NCBI RefSeq assembly: GCF_003471165.1
Contig: NZ_QRIL01000005.1
Location: forward strand, 80,467 to 144,466
Direction: 5' to 3'
DNA from: Ruminococcus sp. AM22-13
GTDB taxonomy: Bacteria > Bacillota > Clostridia > Lachnospirales > Lachnospiraceae
Length of the DNA: 64,000 bases
Under the pieces are notes generated by a model. The model made no database searches and was not told the origin of the DNA. It saw only the letters and a program-made list of their open reading frames with translations. Shown piece by piece: positions 55,081 through 62,886 of this stretch. The first letter of the stretch is position 1; every line of letters starts with the position of its first letter. The position numbers were made by a program, and so were the translations under genes.

Positions 55081-55434
55081 TTTCGTCACCTCGTCATTTT
55101 TTTAACTGTTTCTTTTACCTTTTGCGCATAAGGTTTTTTGATAGTTGTATAATACCACTTTGTTTCTGAAATAGTAAGACCTTTTTCGCATAAGTTTGAA
55201 TTTTTTTATCTTTCTTTTTCGTCATTTGTTAAATATGCACAATTTCTTTTTTCTGTCTTATTACACAATGTCCAAAAAAGTGCTACTTTGAGGTCAAAAA
55301 AATGCATATTCATTGGAATGGGTACTTTTTTTCGCACACCTTTCTCCTGAACACGCATCTTTTTTCCTTATGTTTTCCTTTTTTCTCTATAAAAACCTGT
55401 CGTTGTACTTATTCCAGGAATCTCTTCCATATCT
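55081..55434. other. Gap upstream of the second binding protein
   Basis: Holds the promoter and paired operators described at 55118-55195. Past 55200 it is AT-rich with nothing recognisable. Confidence 0.6.
55118..55195 (-). promoter_or_regulatory. Promoter of the second ABC operon flanked by two operators
   Basis: Minus-strand TTACTA (55172-55177), 17 bases, TATTAT (55149-55154). CCTTTTGCGCATAAGG (55118-55133) and CCTTTTTCGCATAAGT (55180-55195) lie on either side, centres 62 bp apart. The first is a near-palindrome with a GCGC centre, in keeping with LacI-family sites. Confidence 0.6.
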
Positions 55435-57105
55435 TTAATCGTAACCATTTTCTGTCCATATTTCCTTCAAAATTATTTCATCTGCTTTGTATTCGAAGAA
55501 ATCAAAATCTGCGCATTTCTTGTGAAGCACACGATCTGCACAGGTGATACCTACCATTGTTCCTGTAAATTCACCATATTTACAGTATTCATCAGAAAAT
55601 CTCGTAGTATCAAAGATTCTTCCGATCTTCTGATAGTTTTCACCATCATAGCTCCATTCAAACCAGGATTTACGCCCTTCGATATATAGTCTCAGATAGA
55701 TTGGCTTATCTTCTACCGGAATTCTCGTGTTGAGGAATTCTGTTTTTTCACCATTTTCCAAATGGATGATAGACAACGCACTCTGTCCCAGTGTTTCGCT
55801 GTAATATTTTCGCAGATTGATATAGTTCATATTGTCGTAATACAGAATCAAGCCTGCACTGTGCTGATGAACTTCCGGCACGAATTCCATCTTTGTAGTG
55901 ATTCTTGCATAAACACTGGTAAGTTTTCTGGCAAGGATACTTACTTTATTCAGGGAGGTTCTGGATTCCTGTCCACGGAGTCTTACATATCCCTTGCGTG
56001 CTTTTACATCCGCAAATCTCTCCGGCATGATTCTTGGCGCATAGTAGAAATTGCCAAGTTCTTCTCCGTCAAAGTCATCGAAATCAGGAGTTTTCTCTAC
56101 CGGGTACTCTGGAAGGGAACTTTCCGGCACCTCCATTTTTGCCAGATTGCTTCCGTCAGCCATACGAAGCCAGTTATCCTCTGTCCACATCATCTTCTGG
56201 ATTGCTGTTTCTCTTCCGAGTGTGCAGCGGAGTTCCGGCACGAACGGTCTGGAGCAGAGATGAACCAGGTATACCTCACCGGTAGGAAGTTCTACATAGC
56301 TTCCATGTCCGGATTTCTGCAAAATGGAGTCCGGATTGTAATATTTCGGTTTCAGATGATCGGGATCCTGTCTCTCATAAGACTCTCCCGGTACACTGGT
56401 CACAATCGGATTCTTCGGATCTTTTTCATATGGTCCCCAGACATTTCTGGAGCGTCCCATTGTAACACAGTGATTGTATCCTGTGCCGCCTTCTGCGCAC
56501 ATAATGTAATAATATTCTCCTCGTTTAGTCAGATGAGGAGCTTCGATGCAACCTCTGTCTGTGCCGCCTCTCCAGATTCGTTTCGGATATCCTACAATTT
56601 CTTTTTTGGCAGGATCATATTCTACCATGCAGATCGCGCCTGGTTTTTCGTATCCTTCTCTTGTCTCCCACTCCAGGGAAACAATGTATTTCTTTCCGTT
56701 TGTATCATGGAACATGGAAGCGTCAAAACCTGAGGAATGAAGATATACAGGCTCACTCCATGGACCTCTGATATCTTTTGCACAGATCATAAAGTTATCT
56801 ACATCGAAATATCTGGCGTTCATGGAATTCATCACTCCATAAACCACATAGAACATATCTTCTTCCTCGCAGTAAGTAAGACATGGCGCCCAGATTCCTT
56901 TTGCGCTCGGAAGTTTCTTCAGATCTACTTTTTCATCATCTGTCAGTACATGGGTATATAATTCCCAGTTCTTTAAATCTCTGGAATGATAAACCGGAAT
57001 TCCCGGAAACCATTCAAAAGTAGAAACTGCAAGATAATAGTCATCCCCTTTTCTGCAAATACACGGATCAGGGTTAAAACCTGGAAGTATTGGATTTTGA
57101 ATCAT
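55435..57105 (-). CDS. GH43 family beta-xylosidase
   Basis: About 556 residues, cytoplasmic. The beta-propeller start NPILPGFNPDPCICRKGDDYYLAVSTFEWFPG carries the general base D13; later acidic residues include those in SSGFDASMFHD and RGCIEAPHL. A C-terminal beta-sandwich (DUF1349/concanavalin-like) spans about 320-556. I start at 57105 because the conserved N-terminus begins there; AAGGAG is 14 bases upstream. A long upstream extension to 57285 is not conserved. Upstream of the ABC binding-protein promoter in reading order, it works with that importer. Confidence 0.92.
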   Translation of the reverse strand: MIQNPILPGFNPDPCICRKGDDYYLAVSTFEWFPGIPVYHSRDLKNWELYTHVLTDDEKVDLKKLPSAKGIWAPCLTYCEEEDMFYVVYGVMNSMNARYFDVDNFMICAKDIRGPWSEPVYLHSSGFDASMFHDTNGKKYIVSLEWETREGYEKPGAICMVEYDPAKKEIVGYPKRIWRGGTDRGCIEAPHLTKRGEYYYIMCAEGGTGYNHCVTMGRSRNVWGPYEKDPKNPIVTSVPGESYERQDPDHLKPKYYNPDSILQKSGHGSYVELPTGEVYLVHLCSRPFVPELRCTLGRETAIQKMMWTEDNWLRMADGSNLAKMEVPESSLPEYPVEKTPDFDDFDGEELGNFYYAPRIMPERFADVKARKGYVRLRGQESRTSLNKVSILARKLTSVYARITTKMEFVPEVHQHSAGLILYYDNMNYINLRKYYSETLGQSALSIIHLENGEKTEFLNTRIPVEDKPIYLRLYIEGRKSWFEWSYDGENYQKIGRIFDTTRFSDEYCKYGEFTGTMVGITCADRVLHKKCADFDFFEYKADEIILKEIWTENGYD

Positions 57106-57185
57106 TTTGACTTTTTTTCTCCTTAAATTATTCTGTATCTTTACAATCACACGGATTGTTAAATCGTTACAGCATATTTTATCAT

Positions 57186-57234
57186 AAAAACAGCATTTCC
57201 GATATCCTATCAATATCTGAAATGCTGTTTTTTT
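57186..57234 (-). terminator. Terminator of the ECF S-component gene
   Basis: AACAGCATTTC / GAAATGCTGTT stem extended by GATAT / ATATC (57187-57231) with T-runs on both strands. Confidence 0.8.
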
Positions 57235-57287
57235 ATTGTTGTCTGTTATTTCTTTAAATCGTGTTTTATAATACACGGAACACAAGT

Positions 57288-57902
57288 TTATGCTGTCTGT
57301 TCTTTTTTCTTATTTGTGACTGTAAGCAGATGACTCTTGATTAATACAGGACGTACTGCATTGTAAATTACTGCTACCAGGATTACTGAAACAACTGCAT
57401 TGAATAGTGTAGCTGCAGCACTCATTTTCGCCAGTGCTTCGGCAAGTTTCTGCGGCTGTCCCAAGATATACTGTTTGTAGAAATATCCTACGATCGGATC
57501 TGCGATTACATTGAATCCAAGTCCTGCAACAGAAGCAATCAGGCTCCATTTGAATACATATTTCTTATCTGTACTTTCATTGATCTTTGCGATTTTGTGT
57601 GCTACCAGTCCTGTGATAAGGCCGATACAGAACTTCAGGACAAATGTTTTCGGCGCACCAGTAATATAAACCGGGTCCATCAGGTCTGCGATTCCCATTC
57701 CGATGGCACCGGACAAACCGCCATATACACCGCCGATAAGCAGTGCTGCCAGTACGCAGAATGCATTTCCAATATGAATGGAGGTTGCATCTCCGCCGGG
57801 TACCGGAATCTTAATCTGCAAAAATGTGAAAGATACGTAGCATAACGCAGCCATTAACGCTGTCTCAGCCAGTTTTGTAATTGTGCTGTTCTGTGTGTTC
57901 AT
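57288..57902 (-). CDS. ECF transporter S component
   Basis: 204 residues, six membrane helices. Substrate-binding subunit of an energy-coupling-factor vitamin importer; family features are FLQIKIPVPGGDATSIHIGNAFCVLAALLIGGVYGGLSGAIGMGIADL and YITGAPKTFVLKFCIGLITG. The vitamin cannot be told from sequence alone. The energising module (EcfA/A'/T) is elsewhere. Single gene between two terminators. Confidence 0.9.
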   Translation of the reverse strand: MNTQNSTITKLAETALMAALCYVSFTFLQIKIPVPGGDATSIHIGNAFCVLAALLIGGVYGGLSGAIGMGIADLMDPVYITGAPKTFVLKFCIGLITGLVAHKIAKINESTDKKYVFKWSLIASVAGLGFNVIADPIVGYFYKQYILGQPQKLAEALAKMSAAATLFNAVVSVILVAVIYNAVRPVLIKSHLLTVTNKKKEQTA

Positions 57903-58042
57903 AATAATTTCCCCTCTCGTATTGCTGTATCAATTTATGAAGGTATGATACACTTTGTTGATTTTTATTTCAATGACCAGTTTCTTCATTTTTTCAGAGG
58001 TCAGATGGAATATCTGGATTCTCTTTTAGATTTAAAAATATG

Positions 58043-58093
58043 AAAAAAGCCCCCTGTTTTATGCTTTTTCGCACTGAAACAGAGGACTTTACC
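58043..58093 (-). terminator. Terminator of the malic enzyme gene
   Basis: Minus-strand AAGTCC...GGGGCTT hairpin with CTGTTT / AAACAG stem and TTTTTT tail. Confidence 0.7.
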
Positions 58094-58166
58094 TATTTAT
58101 TCAATAACTTTTAGTATCTTTTCAGGCTTCCGCACTGCCTGAGCGATATTTTAAATAATTGATTTC

Positions 58167-59339
58167 TTAGATTCTTGCTACACCAGATTTTCTTGCAGCT
58201 TCTGCTACTGCTTTAGCTACTGCGTCTTTTACACGTGGGTCAAATGCAGCCGGAAGAATGTATTCCGGATTTAATTCTTCGTCACTTACCAGACCTGCGA
58301 TCGCGTATGCTGCTGCCACTTTCATCTCGTCGTTGACATCTGATGCTCTTGCATCCAGTACACCACGGAAAAGTCCAGGGAAGCAAAGTACGTTATTTAC
58401 CTGGTTCGGGTAATCAGAACGTCCTGTGGATACCACTGCTGCGCCTGCTGCTTTTGCTTCATCAGGGAAAATCTCAGGTACCGGGTTTGCACAAGCAAAG
58501 ATGATCGGATCTTTTGCCATTGTGCGGACCATATCCTGTGTCAGTGTTCCAGGTGCGGATACACCGATGAAGATGTCTGCGCCTTTGATCACTTCTGCAA
58601 GAGTACCTTTCTCTTTGTTGAAGTTTGTGATCTTAGCCATCTCTTCTTTGATCGGGTTTAATCCCTCTCTGCCTTCGTAGATTGCGCCCTTTCTGTCTGT
58701 CATGATTACATTCTTAAGTCCCATGGACATTAACAGTTTGATGATAGCGATACCTGCAGCACCTGCTCCGGAAGTAACGATCTTCACTTCATCAAGCTTC
58801 TTGCCAACCAGTTTCAATGCGTTGATAACACCTGCAAGTGTGATAACTGCTGTTCCGTGCTGGTCATCGTGGAAGATCGGAATATCACAGCACTCTTTCA
58901 GTTTCTTTTCGATTTCAAAGCATCTCGGTGCGGAAATATCCTCAAGGTTGATTCCTCCAAAGGATCCGGCCAGGAGGCTTACTGTCTTAACGATCTCATC
59001 AACATCTTTACTGCGGACACAGAGCGGAATCGCATCTACACCGCCAAATTCTTTAAAGAGTACACATTTGCCCTCCATAACAGGCATACCTGCTTCCGGT
59101 CCGATATCTCCAAGTCCAAGTACTGCAGTTCCGTCTGTTACAACAGCAACTGTATTCCAGCGTCTTGTCAGATCATAGCTCTTGTTTACATCCTTCTGGA
59201 TCTCCAGACAAGGCTGAGCAACACCCGGTGTGTAAGCAAGGCTTAAAGCATCTTTGGAATCTACTTTGGCTCTTGATACAACCTCAATTTTACCTTTTAA
59301 GTCATAATGCATTTTTAAAGATTCTTTTGCGTAGTCCAT
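58167..59339 (-). CDS. NADP-dependent malic enzyme
   Basis: Decarboxylates malate to pyruvate. 390 residues: N-terminal malic domain (SLAYTPGVAQPCLEI, FKEFGGVDAIPLCV, EDISAPRCFEIE, DIPIFHDDQHGTAVI) and NAD(P)-binding domain (KIVTSGAGAAGIAIIKLL, IFACANPVPEIFPDEA, STGRSDYPNQVNNVLCFPG). The short form without a phosphotransacetylase domain. Lies alone between two terminators. Confidence 0.95.
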   Translation of the reverse strand: MDYAKESLKMHYDLKGKIEVVSRAKVDSKDALSLAYTPGVAQPCLEIQKDVNKSYDLTRRWNTVAVVTDGTAVLGLGDIGPEAGMPVMEGKCVLFKEFGGVDAIPLCVRSKDVDEIVKTVSLLAGSFGGINLEDISAPRCFEIEKKLKECCDIPIFHDDQHGTAVITLAGVINALKLVGKKLDEVKIVTSGAGAAGIAIIKLLMSMGLKNVIMTDRKGAIYEGREGLNPIKEEMAKITNFNKEKGTLAEVIKGADIFIGVSAPGTLTQDMVRTMAKDPIIFACANPVPEIFPDEAKAAGAAVVSTGRSDYPNQVNNVLCFPGLFRGVLDARASDVNDEMKVAAAYAIAGLVSDEELNPEYILPAAFDPRVKDAVAKAVAEAARKSGVARI

Positions 59340-59439
59340 TTTGTTTTGGCTCCCTTCTGCACTCTTTTTTTGAGACGCCTACATTGTAACATTAACTTGG
59401 CTCAGATTCTACTGTTTTTCTGACCTTTTTTATCAAAAT

Positions 59440-59480
59440 AATTAAAACATCATCTTTCTGCAGAAAATTGTGAAGATGCT
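59440..59480 (-). terminator. Probable terminator of the DUF4179 gene
   Basis: Minus-strand CATCTTC...GAAAGATG hairpin followed by GTTTTAATTATTTT. Confidence 0.5.
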
Positions 59481-59537
59481 GTTTCAGTTACGGGACTTTA
59501 TCATCTGATATCAAGGGCAAAAAGAAGCTTTATATCA

Positions 59538-61289
59538 TTATTTATCTGTATCAAAATGTACTTCTGTGCCGGCAACTGCCCGTTCATCCAGAAGCTGTTT
59601 GAAGGTCCTGGTCTTTGCTTTCTCTTCATAGTTATCAGACCAATAGTAGCCTTTCAGTTCGTCCATATACTCATAGTAGTCACAAAGATAAATATATACA
59701 GTGGAAATGTCTCTGTCCTGTATCGCATATGTGTTATTGCTGTTTGACACGCCTCCATATGGCATGATATCTCCATTGGCATCCAGCATAACTGCAAAAT
59801 ACTTTGCTTCCGGATCCTGCATTTTCATAGTGATCTCAAATGGTGTTTTCGTAATGGAGAGAACACCATCTCCATTTTCATCTACCACATTTACATCCTT
59901 TTTAACCGTATCGGAAGTATTTTTCTCTACATCTACGTTGAACTTCCAGTCACCCTTCAGTGTCCATGAGTTATATCTGTTATTACCTTCAATTGCCTCA
60001 GGATACCGTTCAAAATACTCATTCCACATCTCAGTGAAAAACTGATGTTCCAGATCCTTCTGTTCTTCTGTCAGGCTCTCATAATCTGCATCATCTGTGC
60101 TGATTCCATGCTCTGCCATTTTCTGATTATATTCATCCCGCAGATCCTGAGGGATATCCGGGGTAGTATCCTGGTCATCCGGAAGAGTACCCACAATATC
60201 TTTCAGATCCAGCTCCATGGCAAACCTGTCAGGTACTTTGATGTCTTTGACATAATCGCTGATTGCCGGACCTCCCACCTGAGGAAGGTTCTCATCACTG
60301 TATTCATCCATTCCCAGTACCTGGGCTAACTTATCAAAACTAAAGTCCTCGGAATCTACATCAATCCCTTTTTCTTTGAAAAATGCATTACGCACCTCAT
60401 AATATTTTGTCCATCCTGCATCATCCACTGTCATATCGTCCACAGGAATACGCAAAACTCCTGCATAGGTGTTATCATCCAGCATTTTTCCATCCAGATA
60501 AGCATTAAACAGATTACTTTTTCCATCCATGTAATCATATTTGACTGTAGAATCCTCACTGAGCTTAATATTGGGTTTTCCATCAGATGTAATGAAGGTA
60601 TCCGGGAATTTATCTTCTGTGTGGATTGCCATAGACAGATACATTGCCAGTTCATTACAGTATACCTCTGAGAGTGTGACAGTTGTTCCATCTACCGTTT
60701 TGCTGTAGGATTGATCGTCTTTCGTTTTATCTGCATTGTGATTTTCTGTTGTATTCTGATCCTCAACCTGAACATTTTGAGAATTACTGCTGCCCTCCTG
60801 ACTTCCATCAGCATCTGCAGACAGTGCATCTTCTGTGGAATCTGTCAGCTGCTTTGCATATTTTGAATAATCACCATAAAATCCCAGGGAATTGCCGAGC
60901 TGCTTAAATACATTTCCGACCAGAGGAATGTTCTCTGCAAATGCAGGATTTGTGATACATACTGCGGAAAATACGGCTGCAGCTGCGGTCAGTCCCAAAG
61001 CTGTTTTGTATACTGCTTTGAATTTCTTGTGCGATTTTGCTGTTCCGGATGATTTCTTTCCGGAACTTCCTGTTGATTTTTCTGTTGATTTCTCCCGCAA
61101 TCTTTGCACCATATTCTCTGTATTCTCCACATTTCCAGAAGCTGCTGCCATTTCTCTGATTCTGGAAAATGCTTCGTTTTTTGCATCTTCTGCCTGCTTT
61201 GGCAATGGAAACTCTGCCTGCATGATTTCCTCTATCGCATTGTCATTTCTGTTATTCTTTTCTTTATCAAAATCCAATTTCTTCGCCAT
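59538..61289 (-). CDS. DUF4179 membrane protein, likely anti-sigma factor
   Basis: About 583 residues. Cytoplasmic N-terminus with a helical segment (AEFPLPKQAEDAKNEAFSRIREMA), a low-complexity Ser/Lys-rich stretch, a membrane helix near 105-125 (TALGLTAAAAVFSAVCITNPAFA), and a large extracellular beta-rich region with DUF4179-like content (TVDGTTVTLSEVYCNELAMYLSMAIHT). Its start overlaps the sigma gene end; an anti-sigma role is inferred from this pairing. Start at 61289 preferred over GTG 61313. Confidence 0.85.
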   Translation of the reverse strand: MAKKLDFDKEKNNRNDNAIEEIMQAEFPLPKQAEDAKNEAFSRIREMAAASGNVENTENMVQRLREKSTEKSTGSSGKKSSGTAKSHKKFKAVYKTALGLTAAAAVFSAVCITNPAFAENIPLVGNVFKQLGNSLGFYGDYSKYAKQLTDSTEDALSADADGSQEGSSNSQNVQVEDQNTTENHNADKTKDDQSYSKTVDGTTVTLSEVYCNELAMYLSMAIHTEDKFPDTFITSDGKPNIKLSEDSTVKYDYMDGKSNLFNAYLDGKMLDDNTYAGVLRIPVDDMTVDDAGWTKYYEVRNAFFKEKGIDVDSEDFSFDKLAQVLGMDEYSDENLPQVGGPAISDYVKDIKVPDRFAMELDLKDIVGTLPDDQDTTPDIPQDLRDEYNQKMAEHGISTDDADYESLTEEQKDLEHQFFTEMWNEYFERYPEAIEGNNRYNSWTLKGDWKFNVDVEKNTSDTVKKDVNVVDENGDGVLSITKTPFEITMKMQDPEAKYFAVMLDANGDIMPYGGVSNSNNTYAIQDRDISTVYIYLCDYYEYMDELKGYYWSDNYEEKAKTRTFKQLLDERAVAGTEVHFDTDK

Positions 61290-61296
61290 AATCACT

Positions 61297-61941
61297 TCAT
61301 CCCTTTCTTGCACTTACCGTTATGCTTCCTGCTGTTACTGATCCTGTTCTCAGATTTCCATTCTGATCTTTTGCAAGCTCTTCTGTGATACCTGTGAATT
61401 CTCTGTTTTTCTTCTGCTGCAGTCTTTTCTTCTGAATATTATCTTCTGCTGAAGTATATTCCTGCTTTAGCTGCACCCGGGCTCTGACCAGTCTGGTCTT
61501 TACTGTGTTTTCATTCATATTTAATATAGAAGCAATGTCTGCGATCCGAAATCCCTCTACATAATACAGAACCAGTATGATCCTGTAGGATTCATCCAGC
61601 ATTCCAAGCATTTCCTTGAACTCAAATTCCTCAATGGACATGTCCTGTCCGGGAACTTCCGGAAGTTCTTCGGCTCTGCTGAAATTTTTGTAGTGTCTGT
61701 GGATTTTATTGCATTCATTGATCAGAATCCGGATTATCCAGGTTTTGAAATATTCCGGATTTTTCAGTGTATGTATTTTTTCAAAGCAGGTAAGTATGGT
61801 ATCCTGCATGGCATCTGCGGCATCCTCATCATTATCCAGGATTCCCCTCGCCACCTTGTACATTGCCAGAGAATTCTTTTCCATCAATTCCAGAAATGCA
61901 TCCGCATCTCCTGAGATGGAGCGTTTTACCAACTGTATCAA
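61297..61941 (-). CDS. ECF-type RNA polymerase sigma factor
   Basis: 214 residues. Region 2 at 20-85 (SLAMYKVARGILDNDEDAADAMQDTILTCFEKIHTL) and region 4 at about 105-160 (LDESYRIILVLYYVEGFRIADIASILNMNENTVKTRLVRARVQL). A 50-residue basic tail follows. The start is TTG at 61941 with AGGAGG eight bases upstream. Partner of the DUF4179 gene, which overlaps its end. Confidence 0.94.
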   Translation of the reverse strand: MIQLVKRSISGDADAFLELMEKNSLAMYKVARGILDNDEDAADAMQDTILTCFEKIHTLKNPEYFKTWIIRILINECNKIHRHYKNFSRAEELPEVPGQDMSIEEFEFKEMLGMLDESYRIILVLYYVEGFRIADIASILNMNENTVKTRLVRARVQLKQEYTSAEDNIQKKRLQQKKNREFTGITEELAKDQNGNLRTGSVTAGSITVSARKG

Positions 61942-61972
61942 ATGCTGATCCTCCTTGTTTAGAGTTTTATGT

Positions 61973-61999
61973 GTTACTGTTTACTTCATATCCAGTAGC
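61973..61999. mobile_element. 27-bp inverted-repeat element with 7/8 target duplication
   Basis: GTTACTGTTTACTTC...CAGTAGC. Flanks TTTTATGT (61965-61972) and TCTTATGT (62000-62007) differ at one base. It lies about 30 bp upstream of the sigma gene start. Confidence 0.6.
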
Positions 62000-62196
62000 T
62001 CTTATGTTTTTACAAATATGTTTCATTCGAATGAAGCTTTGTTGTTTTGTTTTACACTTATTAGATGGGGAATTATAGAGAAAAGTTTCATATCTTTTAA
62101 ATAAATTTTCAGGTATCAGATTTTTTATATTTATTATAACCTCTCATCCACATATAATTGTAATACAAACAAATTATAAGCCCTGAATTTCCCCAT

Positions 62197-62228
62197 AAAA
62201 AACCGGCACATTTCTGCACCGGTTTTTT
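62197..62228 (-). terminator. Terminator of the HD-domain gene
   Basis: Minus-strand AAAAAACCGG / CCGGTTTTTT arms with a short loop. Confidence 0.75.
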
Positions 62229-62259
62229 ATCACTCATAATCTTTCTTAACGTTTTCTTT

Positions 62260-62766
62260 TTATTCTTCAGCATTTAATCTTTTCTGATACATAGACTGAA
62301 GCAGGAATTTTCCTGTCTCTGTTTTGAATACTTTTTCCAGCATATTTCTCACATTGTTTCCGGAGAAATTACTCTCATCTGCATTTACCAGATAATCTGC
62401 CTCTATCATGATCTGATAATCAATACCATCGATTCCGGTTATTGTATGATGATGACTTACAATATAAGAAACACGATTTACAAATTCTTTCGGCAGATCT
62501 GAATCTGCGAAAAATTCCTCTATCAGTGCCGCACTTTCTTCCTCCTGATGCTTGCCGTTGGCATTTCCATATTTTACTCTGCAGAGAGGGCAGGCAATAT
62601 CATGAACAACCGCAGTTACCTCCACCAGCTTCTGCTGCTCCGGTGACAGATTTTCGCCCTCTGCGATTGTTTTTGCATATGCGTATACTTTCATGAAATG
62701 GTTGATGTCATGAAGATCGCCCTTGGAATACTCTACCATTTTCTTTACAACTTCTGATACTGTCAT
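62260..62766 (-). CDS. HD-domain phosphohydrolase-like protein
   Basis: 168 residues. Metal-binding pattern GDLHDINHFMKVYAYA, AVVHDIACPLC, and SYIVSHHHT are the HD motifs, with residues H and D spaced as in phosphohydrolases of nucleotides and cyclic dinucleotides. No other domain. Substrate unknown. Confidence 0.9.
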   Translation of the reverse strand: MTVSEVVKKMVEYSKGDLHDINHFMKVYAYAKTIAEGENLSPEQQKLVEVTAVVHDIACPLCRVKYGNANGKHQEEESAALIEEFFADSDLPKEFVNRVSYIVSHHHTITGIDGIDYQIMIEADYLVNADESNFSGNNVRNMLEKVFKTETGKFLLQSMYQKRLNAEE

Positions 62767-62797
62767 GTTTTGTTCCTGCCTTTCTCTTACGGGTTTA

Positions 62798-62825
62798 GTT
62801 ACTTGTTCACTCCATTCTCAGTAAC
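62798..62825. mobile_element. 28-bp inverted-repeat element with 7/8 target duplication
   Basis: GTTACTTGTTCACTCC...CAGTAAC (one extra T). Flanks CGGGTTTA (62790-62797) and CAGGTTTA (62826-62833) differ at one base. Confidence 0.6.
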
Positions 62826-62841
62826 CAGGTTTATCTTATTC

Positions 62842-62876
62842 TGAAAAACAGCAGAATCTTTCGATCCTGCTGTTTA
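62842..62876 (-). terminator. Terminator of the flavoprotein gene
   Basis: Minus-strand AACAGCAGGATC / GATTCTGCTGTT stem, loop GAAA, then T-run. Confidence 0.8.
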
Positions 62877-62886
62877 CAATTATCAA

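Larger units (their letters stand above)
61942..62259. other. Gap upstream of the sigma gene
   Basis: Contains the 27-bp element at 61973-61999, AT-rich sequence, and the HD-gene terminator at its right end. No gene. Confidence 0.6.

Noticed and set aside
55762..56733. 323-residue plus-strand frame opposite the GH43 gene
   Set aside because: Shadow of GH43; composition rich in Cys, His and Ser as expected from an antisense frame.
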